Positions 51,201 through 62,109 of a stretch of DNA of 64,000 bases are shown piece after piece. Under the pieces are notes generated by a model, which saw only the letters and a program-made list of their open reading frames with translations, made no database searches and was not told the DNA's origin. Positions within the stretch are counted from its first letter, which is position 1; each line of letters begins with the position of its first letter. Position numbers and translations under genes: made by a program. Origin of the DNA: Cucumis sativus (taxonomy: Eukaryota > Streptophyta > Magnoliopsida > Cucurbitales > Cucurbitaceae); NCBI RefSeq assembly GCF_000004075.3, contig NC_026656.2, positions 9,982,001 through 10,046,000 on the forward strand, in the 5' to 3' direction.

Positions 51201-54149
51201 AGGCTTTTATTTCCAAATCACATGAAAGTAATAGTGAAAGAACGTACTTGGTAACATCATCCTTAAATTTGACTATTTCCCGAATCATTTGCCAAAAGTA
51301 TGGATTGAGAAGGTTCTTCTTTTGTGAAAACAAACTTGAAAGACCATTTCGACTGCCCCATTCACAGCCTCGTCCTCTGTCTAAGCTAACTGAGAAAGAC
51401 ATATCTGATATTTCCATTTCAACTCCCAAGTTCTCAAAAAACTCCATCATGTTTGGATACGTTACCTATTCAAATCCAAAGGAATAAGAATCCATGGACT
51501 ACAATCATTCACTAAGAACTATATGAAATGATTGCATATTAAAACAACATGCTGAAGTACAAATCAAAGGAAGAGAGATTCAATATTTCTTTCAGATTCG
51601 AACTAGTCAAATGCAAGGTTGGAGTATTTGAACCTTGCAATAAGTGCTTTTAAAACAATTTTATTAATGGATTAGATTGACATCTACAAAAAGTTAGTTA
51701 TTAAACGTCTCTCTTTAGGACAAGAATTAAATTTCTATCCCAAGAAAACAAGACAACTGTATTGTATCCTACTTTCTGTTGAGATGGTGAGAATTTTGCA
51801 TTGAAAAGACCAAGATGACTTCAAACTCTTTACAAGATATACGGACTACTCCTCCCATTGTCAATTGGTTTTGCAATGAAACTCCATACTATCAAATATT
51901 TTCCAAGTGTATGAGACAAGGTGAATTCGTTTAAGTGGTTCCTTTTTCCATTTCAAGAATGAGTAAGCTCTATTAAATACTTTGGAAAGAATAAATTTAT
52001 ACATATATATCAAAATTATTTATGAATTAAGTCATGTTAGGACAGTCTTAACCAATTCCTTACAATGCTCTCCTTTTCTACCTGCTCAATATTGATGATT
52101 TGTATTCATCTTAAGAAACAACTCTAACGTCCCAAGCCCAGGATTCAGACCAACACGAGTCCTTTAAGGATGCTTTGTCCTCACTCACATGCATCTTAGG
52201 AATATTTCCAGGAGGTCACCCAACATATAATTGCTCCAGCTTGATTTTGGAGTTCCTATGATCAAGCCATCGAAAAGGAAGGTGTACCTTGTTGGCTTTC
52301 AATTCTTTTAAGTCTTTTTTAACATTACCTTCCTGTCCTCAGGATCCCTCTCATTCAGATGTGATACCGGTTCATTCATGTCTCCCTCCTAATATCGGGC
52401 ATTACATGCCCACCAACTTCCGTTTGGTTCGTCCTCGAACCATAAGCAGAGGTCCCGCTTTGATACCATTTATAACGCCCCAGGCCCAGGATTCAAATTA
52501 GAGATTCGAATTCCAAATCTTGGTCTAAATCCTGGGCCTGGGTCGTTACAGAAAGTCCTAGTCTAACTTTTGGGCTTGGGGCGTTATAGATGGTATTAGA
52601 GCAGAACCTCTCCCAGTAAGATGTGGTTTGAGGACGAACTAAGCGAAAACTGGTGGACATGTAAGCCCGAGATCAGGAGGGAGACATCCATCCAATCTCT
52701 CTTCTAATTTATTTTTTTCCCTCTTGAAACTAGACATAGTATTAAGGTTTAAATGCTAATTTCCTTTTGTAATTTGATTCAAGTTCATTTTATTCTTGTT
52801 ATTTTATTTTTTTTTTAATTTTAGGTGTATATATTTTGAATTTTGGTAGATGTATTTTCAAATATTTCTAATGATCTTTGTACTTCCAACTTTTGTTAAT
52901 TTTAGTTCCTAACATATGATTAAAAATGAAAATAAAGAGAACAATCACCTTTTAGAAGTACATGGACTAAAATTGACATCTTCAAAACATAGAAGGCCAA
53001 AGTGAACCAAGTTAAAAATACAAGAATCAAATACATTTTGAAACTACATAACCAAAAGTTGAGATAAATACATTATTTATACCTAATTTCAATATTGACG
53101 CTCAACGCGAGCGTCGTTAATTGTTTCAGTCTTATCCGTTTCATAGGCCAATGGATTGGTTTGGTTCTCGGTTTTTTTTATATATATATTTTCTTCCAAA
53201 TTCTTTTTCTAACTTACTACTTCGTTTTGAATTGGTCTTTTTTTTGTTAACTTTAAATTAAAATTTGGTCTATTTCTTTCTTTTAAAAAAATTTGACATT
53301 TTAATTTTTTTTACACTTTTCTAAATAAAAAAACATGCATGCTACATAATAATTATTCTTTTTTTCTAAACAACAAATAAACAAACACGATATAATTATA
53401 TAAAAAAAAGTACCTAATGAAGAATGTATTTTTAGGGGTACAGACATACCATTTGGTTTTGTTTAGTTTCATTAGTTACTCCATCAAAAATCTCATTCGA
53501 ACAAATACTATTTGGTTTTCTCCAAATATATATATAAAAGTCCATTTTTAGAAGAAAAAAAACTAGAAATTCTTAAAGAAAAAACAGTTACATTAGTATT
53601 AAAGAATTTTATTTATTTATAACAAATTTATAATTTAAAATTGTTATAACATAGGCCACGTCTCATCTATCGAAGATTCCGTTCTATGTGTTATATTTTG
53701 CACTTCTATAACCTATCTAGTGACCAAAATTCTTACATTTTTTAAAAATTAAAGTATATATTTTTAAAAAATATATTTAGTTAAAAAAAACCATGAATGA
53801 ACCAAAATAATATATATTAAAAATATAGAAATAATAAAAGAAAATTTTGGTTTTAATTTACAAAAATAGAATAGTTGAATGTGCAGTTAATGACAATAAT
53901 TTGGAAGGGTGTCCCACTAGTCGCTAGCCCTCAAAAATCCCAATTATTTGGCCTCACATTTTAAGTTATTTATTGTCTTCGTTTATTTAAATGAAATAAA
54001 ATATATGTACTAAAAGAGGTAAAAGTTAAGTTCAGTGGGGTACCAATCTCCCACAGATATTTAATAAAGAACATTAAACAAAAAGAGCCACATAAAAATC
54101 ATATAATAAAACTGTGTTTTTTTTAAAAATTTTTTTTGACAATTATGCC

Positions 54150-54197
<48 letters not shown>

Positions 54198-55946
54198 CAT
54201 CTCAATTTGCATAAGTAATTTATGCCAACTATCCCTTTAAATCATTTGATAATTAAATAATTTTAATTAGTACAATTGTCGGACGATGAATATGCTAATC
54301 AATTGTGGTTGAACTAAATTTTCTTTTTCATGGAATAATTCTTATTTTCTGGAATAGTGTTTCTACTTTTTTTCAATATTGAAATGATACCAAAAACTTT
54401 AGAATTTTCATCATTGTTCTTTTGAAATATTTCAACATACAAAAATGCTTTTAAAACAGTTCTTTTAGTAAAATAAACAAATACTAGAGATTATGTTAAA
54501 AGTACCAGTTAAATTAGTTCATATGCTAAAAAGAAAATAATAAAGACGGTGATTATTATAAAATAGTTTGATAATTATTTGATTTTTTTTATTATTAAAC
54601 TAACATATTTTTTCTTCATTTCCTACCATAGTTATCTTATCATTTTTTAGGAGGGTTGAATATTAAATCAAAGTAAAGAAAATAAAAACACAATTTGCAA
54701 AAATTAAGTTTTTAGTTTTCTTTTTAAAAGTAGTAAAAAGTACATAAGTAAGCAGTAAGTTTAAAAATTAAAGAGGCGTTTGTAGTTAATTTCCAAAAAT
54801 TAAAAACCAAAAAGATTAGTAAATGGACCTTAACTATTTCACAACTTAAATTTAAAGATAGTGGTTGAATCTTGATATTACATTCATTTTCTTAAGTCAC
54901 ATGTTTTTTCTATTTATATTCTATTGTGCAGACACTAAAAAGTTCTAACTAAAAGCACACAAACCAACTAAATCCTAATCTTATCTCTCCATCTTTAATA
55001 TTAATTTAATGGTTAATTTTTTTTGTTTTTTTGTTTTATATAAATAAGAACATAAAATTACCTAAAATTTAATTAGAAACAATTTAAGTTTTGTAATAAT
55101 TTAGTTTGTAAACTAAATAAAATTATAAAAAACTAAAACTTCACCTAATCCACATGGTCAACTAAAATCTAATGATGCTCTTAACTAAATTATCCACTAA
55201 ATTTCAAGAGCAAAGCGTTAAAAGTATTAAATTTTGAAATAAGTCTTTCTAAAAAAGATTGGAGCATTCAACCTCTCAGCATAATTTAGAAAACTTTCAA
55301 AATTTATTTTAAACCTACATATCTTTAATCTAATTAAATCAAACTAGAGTCTGAGTGATTATCAACCAAAAGTGGTTTTTAATTTAATTTTTTTAAAAAG
55401 TTATAAAATGTAGTTGTAGTTATATCTTTAAATTTACAATTTAAAACATTGAACTTTAAGATTAATATAAATATTAAAATCAGAGCAAATTAGAACTTCA
55501 AACTTATGTCTAATATTAACACTTTGTATAAGTTTAGTTAGGCAATTTTTACGATTAAAAATTTGATTATGTAATTACAATGAAAAGGGTCGCATTTGCT
55601 TCTTAATTTAAAATGTTAACATTGTAAACATTATATATATAATATAATTTTTTAATTTAAAAAAGGTGTAAAATTATAGTGAGGCAGTGGAAAGTGTATG
55701 GTCATCCATACAATCGCAATCCGCTGAGATTCCATAATTAGAGAGAGAGAGAGATGAGGGAGAGAATCATACTGTATTGAAGACCATAAACCCAAGGTCC
55801 AAATCAACGCCATCGAAGTGCACCGTTTTGGAATGGCCGCCAACGTAATCTTCCTTCTCGAACAGTACAACCTCCACTCCGGCTTCCGCCAAAACAAACG
55901 CCGAAACCAACCCGCTAATTCCGCCTCCCACCACCGCAACCTTCAT
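45234..55946 (-). CDS. FAD oxidoreductase-cyclopropane-fatty-acid synthase fusion, 24 exons
   Basis: Exons from 5': 55773-55946, 51248-51465, 51053-51158, 50865-50966, 50708-50767, 50517-50595, 50244-50391, 49912-50035, 49285-49465, 48372-48400, 48120-48268, 47744-47846, 47450-47545, 47312-47367, 47112-47235, 46833-46895, 46677-46736, 46427-46588, 46252-46325, 46072-46165, 45841-45977, 45682-45762, 45482-45587, 45234-45305; 2598 bases, 865 residues. The N-terminal half is a flavin-dependent amine-oxidase-like domain: GGGISGL dinucleotide motif at residues 7-13, then GVDLDLGFMVFN. The C-terminal half is an SAM-dependent CFA synthase: SRHYDLSNELF, VLEIGCGWGS at ~633-642, ISCEMIEAVGHEF, and FDYCAAGF near the end. 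CFA synthases add a methylene from SAM to acyl-chain double bonds of phospholipids. The length matches Arabidopsis At3g23510-type proteins. A 5' UTR intron seems to end in CAG directly before the ATG; an upstream Met at 55952 would then be intronic. Confidence 0.95.
52121..52685. repeat. Complex fold-back repeat with retroelement-like words
   Basis: The left arm 52380-52489 and right arm about 52572-52685 are imperfect inverses. Pairs include TCTCCCTCCTAATATCGGGC with GCCCGAGATCAGGAGGGAGA, and GGTTCGTCCTCGAACCA with TGGTTTGAGGACGAAC. Others are GATACCAT with ATGGTATT, and ATAACGCCCC with GGGGCGTTAT. Further CCCAGGCCCAGGATT-type copies sit at 52127-52144 (plus), 52480-52494 (plus) and 52528-52544 (minus). 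TGGTATTAGAGC at 52591 resembles a primer-binding site complementary to initiator tRNA-Met, so this is probably a rearranged fossil of an LTR-retroelement end. No coding parts are seen. Confidence 0.6.
54151..54197. repeat. (ATT)n microsatellite
   Basis: About 15 uninterrupted ATT units in intron 1 of the CFA-synthase gene. Likely length-polymorphic. Confidence 0.92.
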
Positions 55947-56200
55947 CTGCATTTCATATCCATATTTCAGACCTCCAAAAAAAGAAAAACAGAGAATCAT
56001 CACATTTCACATTCACATTCTAATTTGTGCTTACCAGAGATATATTTCAATTTCCGACTGTGAAGAAGAGTTGAAGAATCGCCGGAGCTACGGAACGGAA
56101 CTAGTTTTCGAAAGAAGGCGATACTCTCTCTCTCTCTCAATCTCTCTCTGTCTCACCTCAGTCTTCACAAATCACAAAAACAAAAAAGTATGGGATAAAA
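55947..56200 (-). promoter_or_regulatory. 5' leader and likely 5'-UTR intron of the CFA-synthase gene
   Basis: On the minus strand a consensus donor (CTCTG then GTAAGC, junction near 56033/56034) is followed within about 90 bases by an AAATGCAG acceptor abutting the start codon. An alternative acceptor lies at about 55977. Upstream, GA/CT-rich runs (56125-56160) mark the probable leader and promoter. No TATA box could be assigned with confidence. Confidence 0.5.
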
Positions 56201-59200
56201 GGCCCACGGGGAAGGTGAACATAGCTTTCTAAATTACCATTATAACCCCTTCTTAAATTTAATTTAGACTCTAACACAAATTTAATTTTATATCTAACGC
56301 ATTTCATTTTCTTGTATGGTAAAAATATTGATATCCAAAATTATGTTCAAATTGAGTGAAGTTTTTGCTTTCCCAACCTTCAATCTTTTATTTTCTTAAT
56401 TGTTGTACTTTAAAAATAACATAATATTTAATATACTATCTCTCCTAGATACTTAACATCATACCATTAAATTTACATCATGTCAATATTTTTATTTATA
56501 TTATTTTCACATTTTATAAGTTCGAGAGGATGAAATACCAAATATTTCAAACCTACTTAGGCAACTTGATCAAGATATTTTGTTGCTTTCTTAAACATTT
56601 TTGTTTTGGTGCTATATAATATATATATATATATTATTAGAATAAGAAAATATATATATATATATATATATGTTAAAATAATTGAACATATATTGTATTT
56701 GAATGTGTAGTTGTGTGGACAGTTTCTATGTTCACGTGTCTTTGTTGCATCCTTTTATAATTTTCTTATTTCTTTACTGTGGAGATCACGTTTGGCCATA
56801 CATTCATGAAGGAACATCAAATAAACTAATCAAAATATTAACAGATTTTTGTTTTTGAAAATTGTGCTTATATTCCACATCCATCTAATTTTTTCTTTTA
56901 TCTATATTCTATCAACTTAAAACTTTTTAAAAAATATTTTTAGAAAGAAATTTTTGTTTTTTTAAATTTAACTAAAAATTTAAATTATTATATTTAAAGA
57001 ACATGCAAGTGAAGGTACGGCCTTGACACAATTAAATAGTTACCAAATTAAGATTTTGGTGTTTTTAGTTTGAGAAAGTGTACAATTAAATTTAAAAACA
57101 TCACAAAGGTTATTAATTATTGACAAATATTTATCATTATTATTATTGAGTTTGGTTATTCTTTGATAAAAGTGTAGAAATTTTGTTAAAATGTAAACCT
57201 CAAGCCTCTTGATTGTGTTACTTGGAATTATATTCAATTTAAGAAGAAAGTATGGAAAGTTTGAGAGAATTAAGATAATAAAGTTGGGATTGATATCGTT
57301 GTAATTATTAATAATTCAAAATTAATTATTTAATTAAAATTTTTTAACTTTGATGTTGGCACTTGAAAAGATCTTGATTTTTTCAAAATTTCTTTTAGAA
57401 AAACACTAATTTGAAATTGTATTCTAGAGAAGTCCTCACTGGTTAACTAAAGCCCAAATGGAAAGAAGAAGTTAAAACAATTTTGGGTATGTTTTCAAGG
57501 GTATTTTATGGAATAATATGAGTTAGAAAAATAAGAATAATTGGATTGGTTTTATGAGTATTTAACTAAGTGTGTATTTAACCAAGTGTTTATATGTGAA
57601 AAAAATGTTTACAAGTTTTTAAAATAAAATGGAGAAATCTCATAAGATATTAGAAATTTTAAAACTTAAAAATGACTATTTGTTTGGTAGGCATCCTTTT
57701 ATCAGGATTCTCGTAAAGTAGTTATTTAGATTATCGTATTTTTTTTTGTGCTATTATTACATGATATGCATTGACATCGAAACATTCTTGAACATGTTAT
57801 ATGATAATTTTATAAAAGGCATCTCGAGATTTTTGGATGTCCTCGTAAAACATGAGTTTTTCATATTCCTAAATGAAGAACCCTATTTTACCTTTTCTTT
57901 TTTCCATTGTTTTTTTTTTTCTTATAATATATATTTAACTCTTCATAGCAGTAAATATCAATTTGAACTCTAAACTTTGGAAGTTGTATCAATTTATACC
58001 ATCAACTTTAATTTGGGGTTGTCATAATTTAAACCTCAAACTAATAAGCTATATCAAATTAGACCTTTAACTTTTATAAACGTATCAACTTAAACCTTAA
58101 ACTTTTGTAAATATATCAATTTATACCCTCAACTTTTATAAGTGTATTCAAACAAAACACAAATTGGGGATTTTTTTTTCCTGTGCTTCTTCTATGGGTT
58201 TTCTTGTTCTTTTTCTGCTCTATTATAATTGGAGGGCTTAAATGGATACAATTATGAAATTTAAAGGCTAAGATTAATACACTTATGAAAGTACAAGGAC
58301 TAATTTGATATAACTATTAGTTTTGAGTTTAAATTTATACAACCGTAATGTTCAGAGTTTAAATTGATATTTTTTCTTAAAATAAGTATCATTGTTAGGG
58401 TGGTATTCCGAAATCGGGTTAAAAGAGTCAAAGAAGAGTATGTAGAAGAAGATTGAAGGAATGAGTCTAGAAAGAAACAAAGTGGGCTTGGTCGATCTTT
58501 ACCTAAAGAAGATCTGCACACAATTTGTCCAATATAAGATAAAAGGAAGAGAAATAGTTAATGAATGAAAAGAGGCTTATGGAAAAAAAGGTAATGGAAC
58601 TTTGAGCCAAAATAGCCGGATTTGTTGGCTGTTAGATCAACCTTCTCTATTCAATGGTTTCGGGCCATGGGAAGATGATAATATGAGTTAAAAGCCTAAA
58701 CCAATATCCCATGACCTTCTCTATTTGGCACATCCCGACCCATTTAACTTGAGAGATAACCTATCTTATCTAAGATTAGGAAACTCATACCCTAATCCTA
58801 GTTAGACAAAGATAAACCACATATATATCAAATTCTCTATAAAATACACTATTATTGTTTCATATGAGGTAACTAAGACTTCTTCTCTATTATATAATTC
58901 TCTTACGAGATTGTGTCATTTTTCTTTATTTTGTAGATTATCTCTTCTCCAAATTACAAATTCAACTATTGGTGTCACCTAAGTCATGTATGCTTTTACT
59001 TTGACCAAAATTTGCATCAACACACCACATATATATGAAATTTCTTTTTGTTATATAGTAATTCTCATTATTTTTTAGCATGATATTCAAAGTTAAATTT
59101 AATTTAATATTTACTTTATAAAAAATCTTAAATCATAATAATATTGTTTTACTGAGGAAAATAGCATATAAAAATATAAATTGTATTAATTTTTTTAAAA

Positions 59201-60050
59201 AAATCAGTTTAATTAGTTATATGAAATTATTTATCATAAAAATATTGTGAAATATCTCCAAAAAATATATTTACAAAATAATTATAATAATCTAAAAATA
59301 TTGATCTACATTCTCAAAAAGTCTGAAATGCAATTTTAGATTGTTGACTTAAATTTATAAAAGCTTGGAAGAAAAGAGTTTCCCATTGGGTATGTTGAGA
59401 AACTTGGAAGAAAAATCAAACAGTTAATTAGTGAGGGAATTGAATAGAAAAATGAAAGTGTGGAGGAATATTCGTGGTTATGAAAAATACCCTCATGGAC
59501 ATGGAAGTTAACAGAAGAGGAGGAAGGGCAAGAGAGATGGTGAAAAAAATTCAATTAATATCTAGAACAAACTTTTTGTCATGCAACATCCCACACAACG
59601 TAGTGAGGCTCCATGACGATGTTAAGGCAACGGCTAATTAGCCACGTCTTCGGCATTTCGCTCGGGTTGATGCCATTTTTCCCTGATCTCGCTCGTTTAA
59701 GCTCTATTTTGACATTATCTCTCGAATCTACCCTTATTATGTTTAAAGTCTACAAAGTAGCCAAATAAAGATATAAATCCATGGCCGAATTAAGCATGAT
59801 TAGATAACACCTTTTTTTTTAGCTATCATTAAGTAGTTGACATTGTACTACTTTTATGCAGTACTCGAATACTGCAGTGACTCACTTAGAGCTCAACTCA
59901 CCGATCACCTAAACTCTTCCTAAATGTGGGACTCTCTCTCTCAAATGTACTTAGACTCTCCTTAAGTGTGAGATTCCATCACCTTTCATGTGTTTAAGCT
60001 TTCCCTAAAGAGTGATAATATTGGTGGTGTACACTTCGGCTTCCAACAAT
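56201..60050. other. Intergenic region between the two CFA-synthase copies, left part
   Basis: AT-rich spacer with AT microsatellites at about 56613-56635 and 56651-56671, and a fold-back element at 57952-58372. The region 58390-59000 contains an upstream-promoter-like CTATAAAATAC and an ATTGGTGTCAC phrase, as seen in some plant LTR-retroelement ends, but no paired LTR is visible. No gene is supported. Confidence 0.4.
57952..58372. repeat. Fold-back (MITE-like) repeat
   Basis: The left arm from ATATCAATTTGAACTCTAAA (57955) and the right arm ending AGAGTTTAAATTGATAT (58355-58372) are inverted, with matching subterminal words (TTGTATCAATTTATACC, ATATCAAATTAGACC against their inverses on the right). 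The left arm is itself made of diverged repeats containing TATCAATTTATACC and AACTTTTATAA. There is no coding capacity, and the superfamily is not assigned. Confidence 0.6.
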
Positions 60051-60240
60051 TAGAGATGTTCATGGGGTGGGAATGGGGACGGAGACGCAGATGCCACTCC
60101 CCGTCCCCTCTCCCACCCCCATTCCCCATCCCCACAGGGAATGAGGTGGGGATTCCCTGTAGGGTTTTTGCGGGGGTCGGGTTTTCCGCGAAAAAATATT
60201 CACCCATTTTTCTTTTACTTTTTTGTTTTTAAATAATAAG

Positions 60241-60271
<31 letters not shown>

Positions 60272-60597
60272 TTATTTATTTATGTATGTGTATATCTAAA
60301 ACATATGTATTTATATATGTGTTCAATGTTTAGATATATACAAACATGATGTAACACACATATATAAACAATTAGGTAAACATATATATATATATATGTG
60401 TGTATATACATAAATTTTTTACTCTTGGGGTGGGGCCGAGGTCGGGGAATGCATTTCTCATCCCTAGCCCCAAAATGTCAACGGAAAAAAATTAATTCCC
60501 ACTCCCTCCCCATTCTCCGTGTGTTCGAAGATTCCCCACCTTGTTCGGAGTGGGTCCCCGCAGGGTCCCGATCTCGCGGGTTAAATGGACATCTCTA
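60051..60597. mobile_element. Non-autonomous hAT-like element, copy 2
   Basis: Ends TAGAGATGTTCAT (60051) and ATGGACATCTCTA (to 60597) are inverted repeats with one mismatch. They are flanked by CCAACAAT (60043-60050) and CTGACAAT (60598-60605), an 8-base target duplication with 6 of 8 identical. The interior is GC-rich near both ends (GGGGTGGGAATGGGGACGG; CCCCGCAGGGTCCCG) with an AT microsatellite at 60241-60268. It is the longer relative of the element at 39407-39773. There is no coding capacity. Confidence 0.68.
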
Positions 60598-60605
60598 CTG
60601 ACAAT

Positions 60606-62109
60606 ATGTGTGAGACTCCTCTCAACATTGTTGTCTTTCCTTTATGTCAACGAACTCCCTTCACTAATGAATCTTAGGATCTCTTAAGATAGAGAACTCC
60701 TTCCCAATAGGTGAGTCTTAGGCTTCCCTAAGAATGAGAATCCCTTTTTAGGTGCATAATGGCTTACGCTCCCCCTACGAGGATAATATTCAACATGTTG
60801 CACCCAATGGATGAAAAATTTGCACAACAAATATAGTGGACAAAGATCAGGAACACAATGGAAGAGTTCAGTCGTAGTACAAAAAACTGTTGGGACAAAA
60901 CCTCCAAATTCTTCAGTAGAAATAAGTAGAAAAATAACAAAAAAATTAGAGAAATCAATAAAAGCTAAAAACACAAAAATTCAAGTGGAAAACTCCCAGC
61001 TTTGAGAAAAACCATGGACATATAAAAAATTGCTACAATCACAAAAAAAAAAAAAAGAAAATTCTCTCTCTTGATCCCAATTACAAGAACACTCTCTCAA
61101 AGCTTCCGGCCACTCTCACATTTTCTCCCACTCTCTAACTAGAGAATACAAAATAAATTTAATTAGAGTCAACACCATAAATGAAAGTGCTTCTCACTAA
61201 TACAATTCAAAACTAAAAGCATAGGCTCCTTTTGTAGCCTATGACTTTCATAAACCTTTTTGGTGTAGGAAAAGACTCGTGACTTTTCTAAACCTTTTGA
61301 ATGTTGGACAACTACACTTTTAATATTTTGTTAAAAAATCCAACAACGTGTTGCATGATAAACAAATGTGACAACCCTAAATGATAATCATAAATACTCC
61401 TTAAATAACGAAGGCAAAGAAAAGAACAAAATTTCCATTTCGAATAGAATGACTGCACTTCAAGAGAGGAAAGTATTAAACAAAACATTAGAACCGAATA
61501 TTTCGAGAAAATGAAAATATTCTACAGGAAAATACTCTCTTATGACTAAAACATATGTCAAGACTTCAATTGTGAGAACTGCATAAATATATCAATAGCT
61601 TAGAGAAAAATACAAAGCCAACTAATCAAATCTCCAACAAAATTTATCATCAATGTTGATGAAAGGTGAGTTGCCCAATTTCAACATTGAAACCTATTAC
61701 ATTGGTTCTTCATATGGAAAAATGACCTTATCTTCTCATGTAGTAAATTGTTGAGATTGACATAAGTGTTTATGAATTGCAGGTTCGACTCAATTTGTTT
61801 AGATGTTATCAACCAGGCATGGAACCCTAGATTTAGTAGTCTTTTTTATTAAATTGTGTCATGTACATACAACTTTATTCACAAAATGGAAAGTAGTAAA
61901 CCAAAGAAGAAAATATACAGTAGTGAACCAATTAACAAAAGATGTCTTAGAGATGAATTATTTGACAGTACCAAACACAAGAGCGACAATACGTGGAGTG
62001 AAAGATATATCGAATCTCTCACGTCGAGGTTGATAGTACATACTTGTTGAAGTACAATAAATATAATTCCTTAATAGTGAAGAAGATGACACCTGAATCC
62101 TTGGCAAAT
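60606..62109. other. Intergenic region between the two CFA-synthase copies, right part
   Basis: Includes repeated phrases around 59880-60040 and 60610-60750 (variants of GACTCTCCTTAAGTGTGAGA and TCTTAGGCTTCCCTAAGAATG) on both sides of the hAT-like element, suggesting it inserted into an older repetitive sequence. Short open frames (60811-61005, 61803-62050) are lysine-rich or low complexity and are not called. Confidence 0.4.

Larger units (their letters stand above)
51466..55772 (-). other. 4.3-kb first intron of the CFA-synthase gene
   Basis: An intron far larger than any other in this gene (the rest are below 0.9 kb). It holds a complex inverted-repeat structure at 52121-52685, a weaker fold-back at about 52745-53085, an ATT microsatellite at 54151-54197 and AT-rich DNA. 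No coding capacity is recognised, so its size is best explained by repeat insertions. Confidence 0.75.

Noticed and set aside
52289-52501. Plus-strand 70-codon open frame in CFA intron 1
   Set aside because: It lies across the fold-back repeat arm, antisense to the gene, and its composition follows the repeat.
58390-59000. Possible LTR-retroelement end with TATA-like and primer-site-like phrases
   Set aside because: No partner LTR, internal domains or target duplication could be seen, so resemblance of short phrases alone is not enough.
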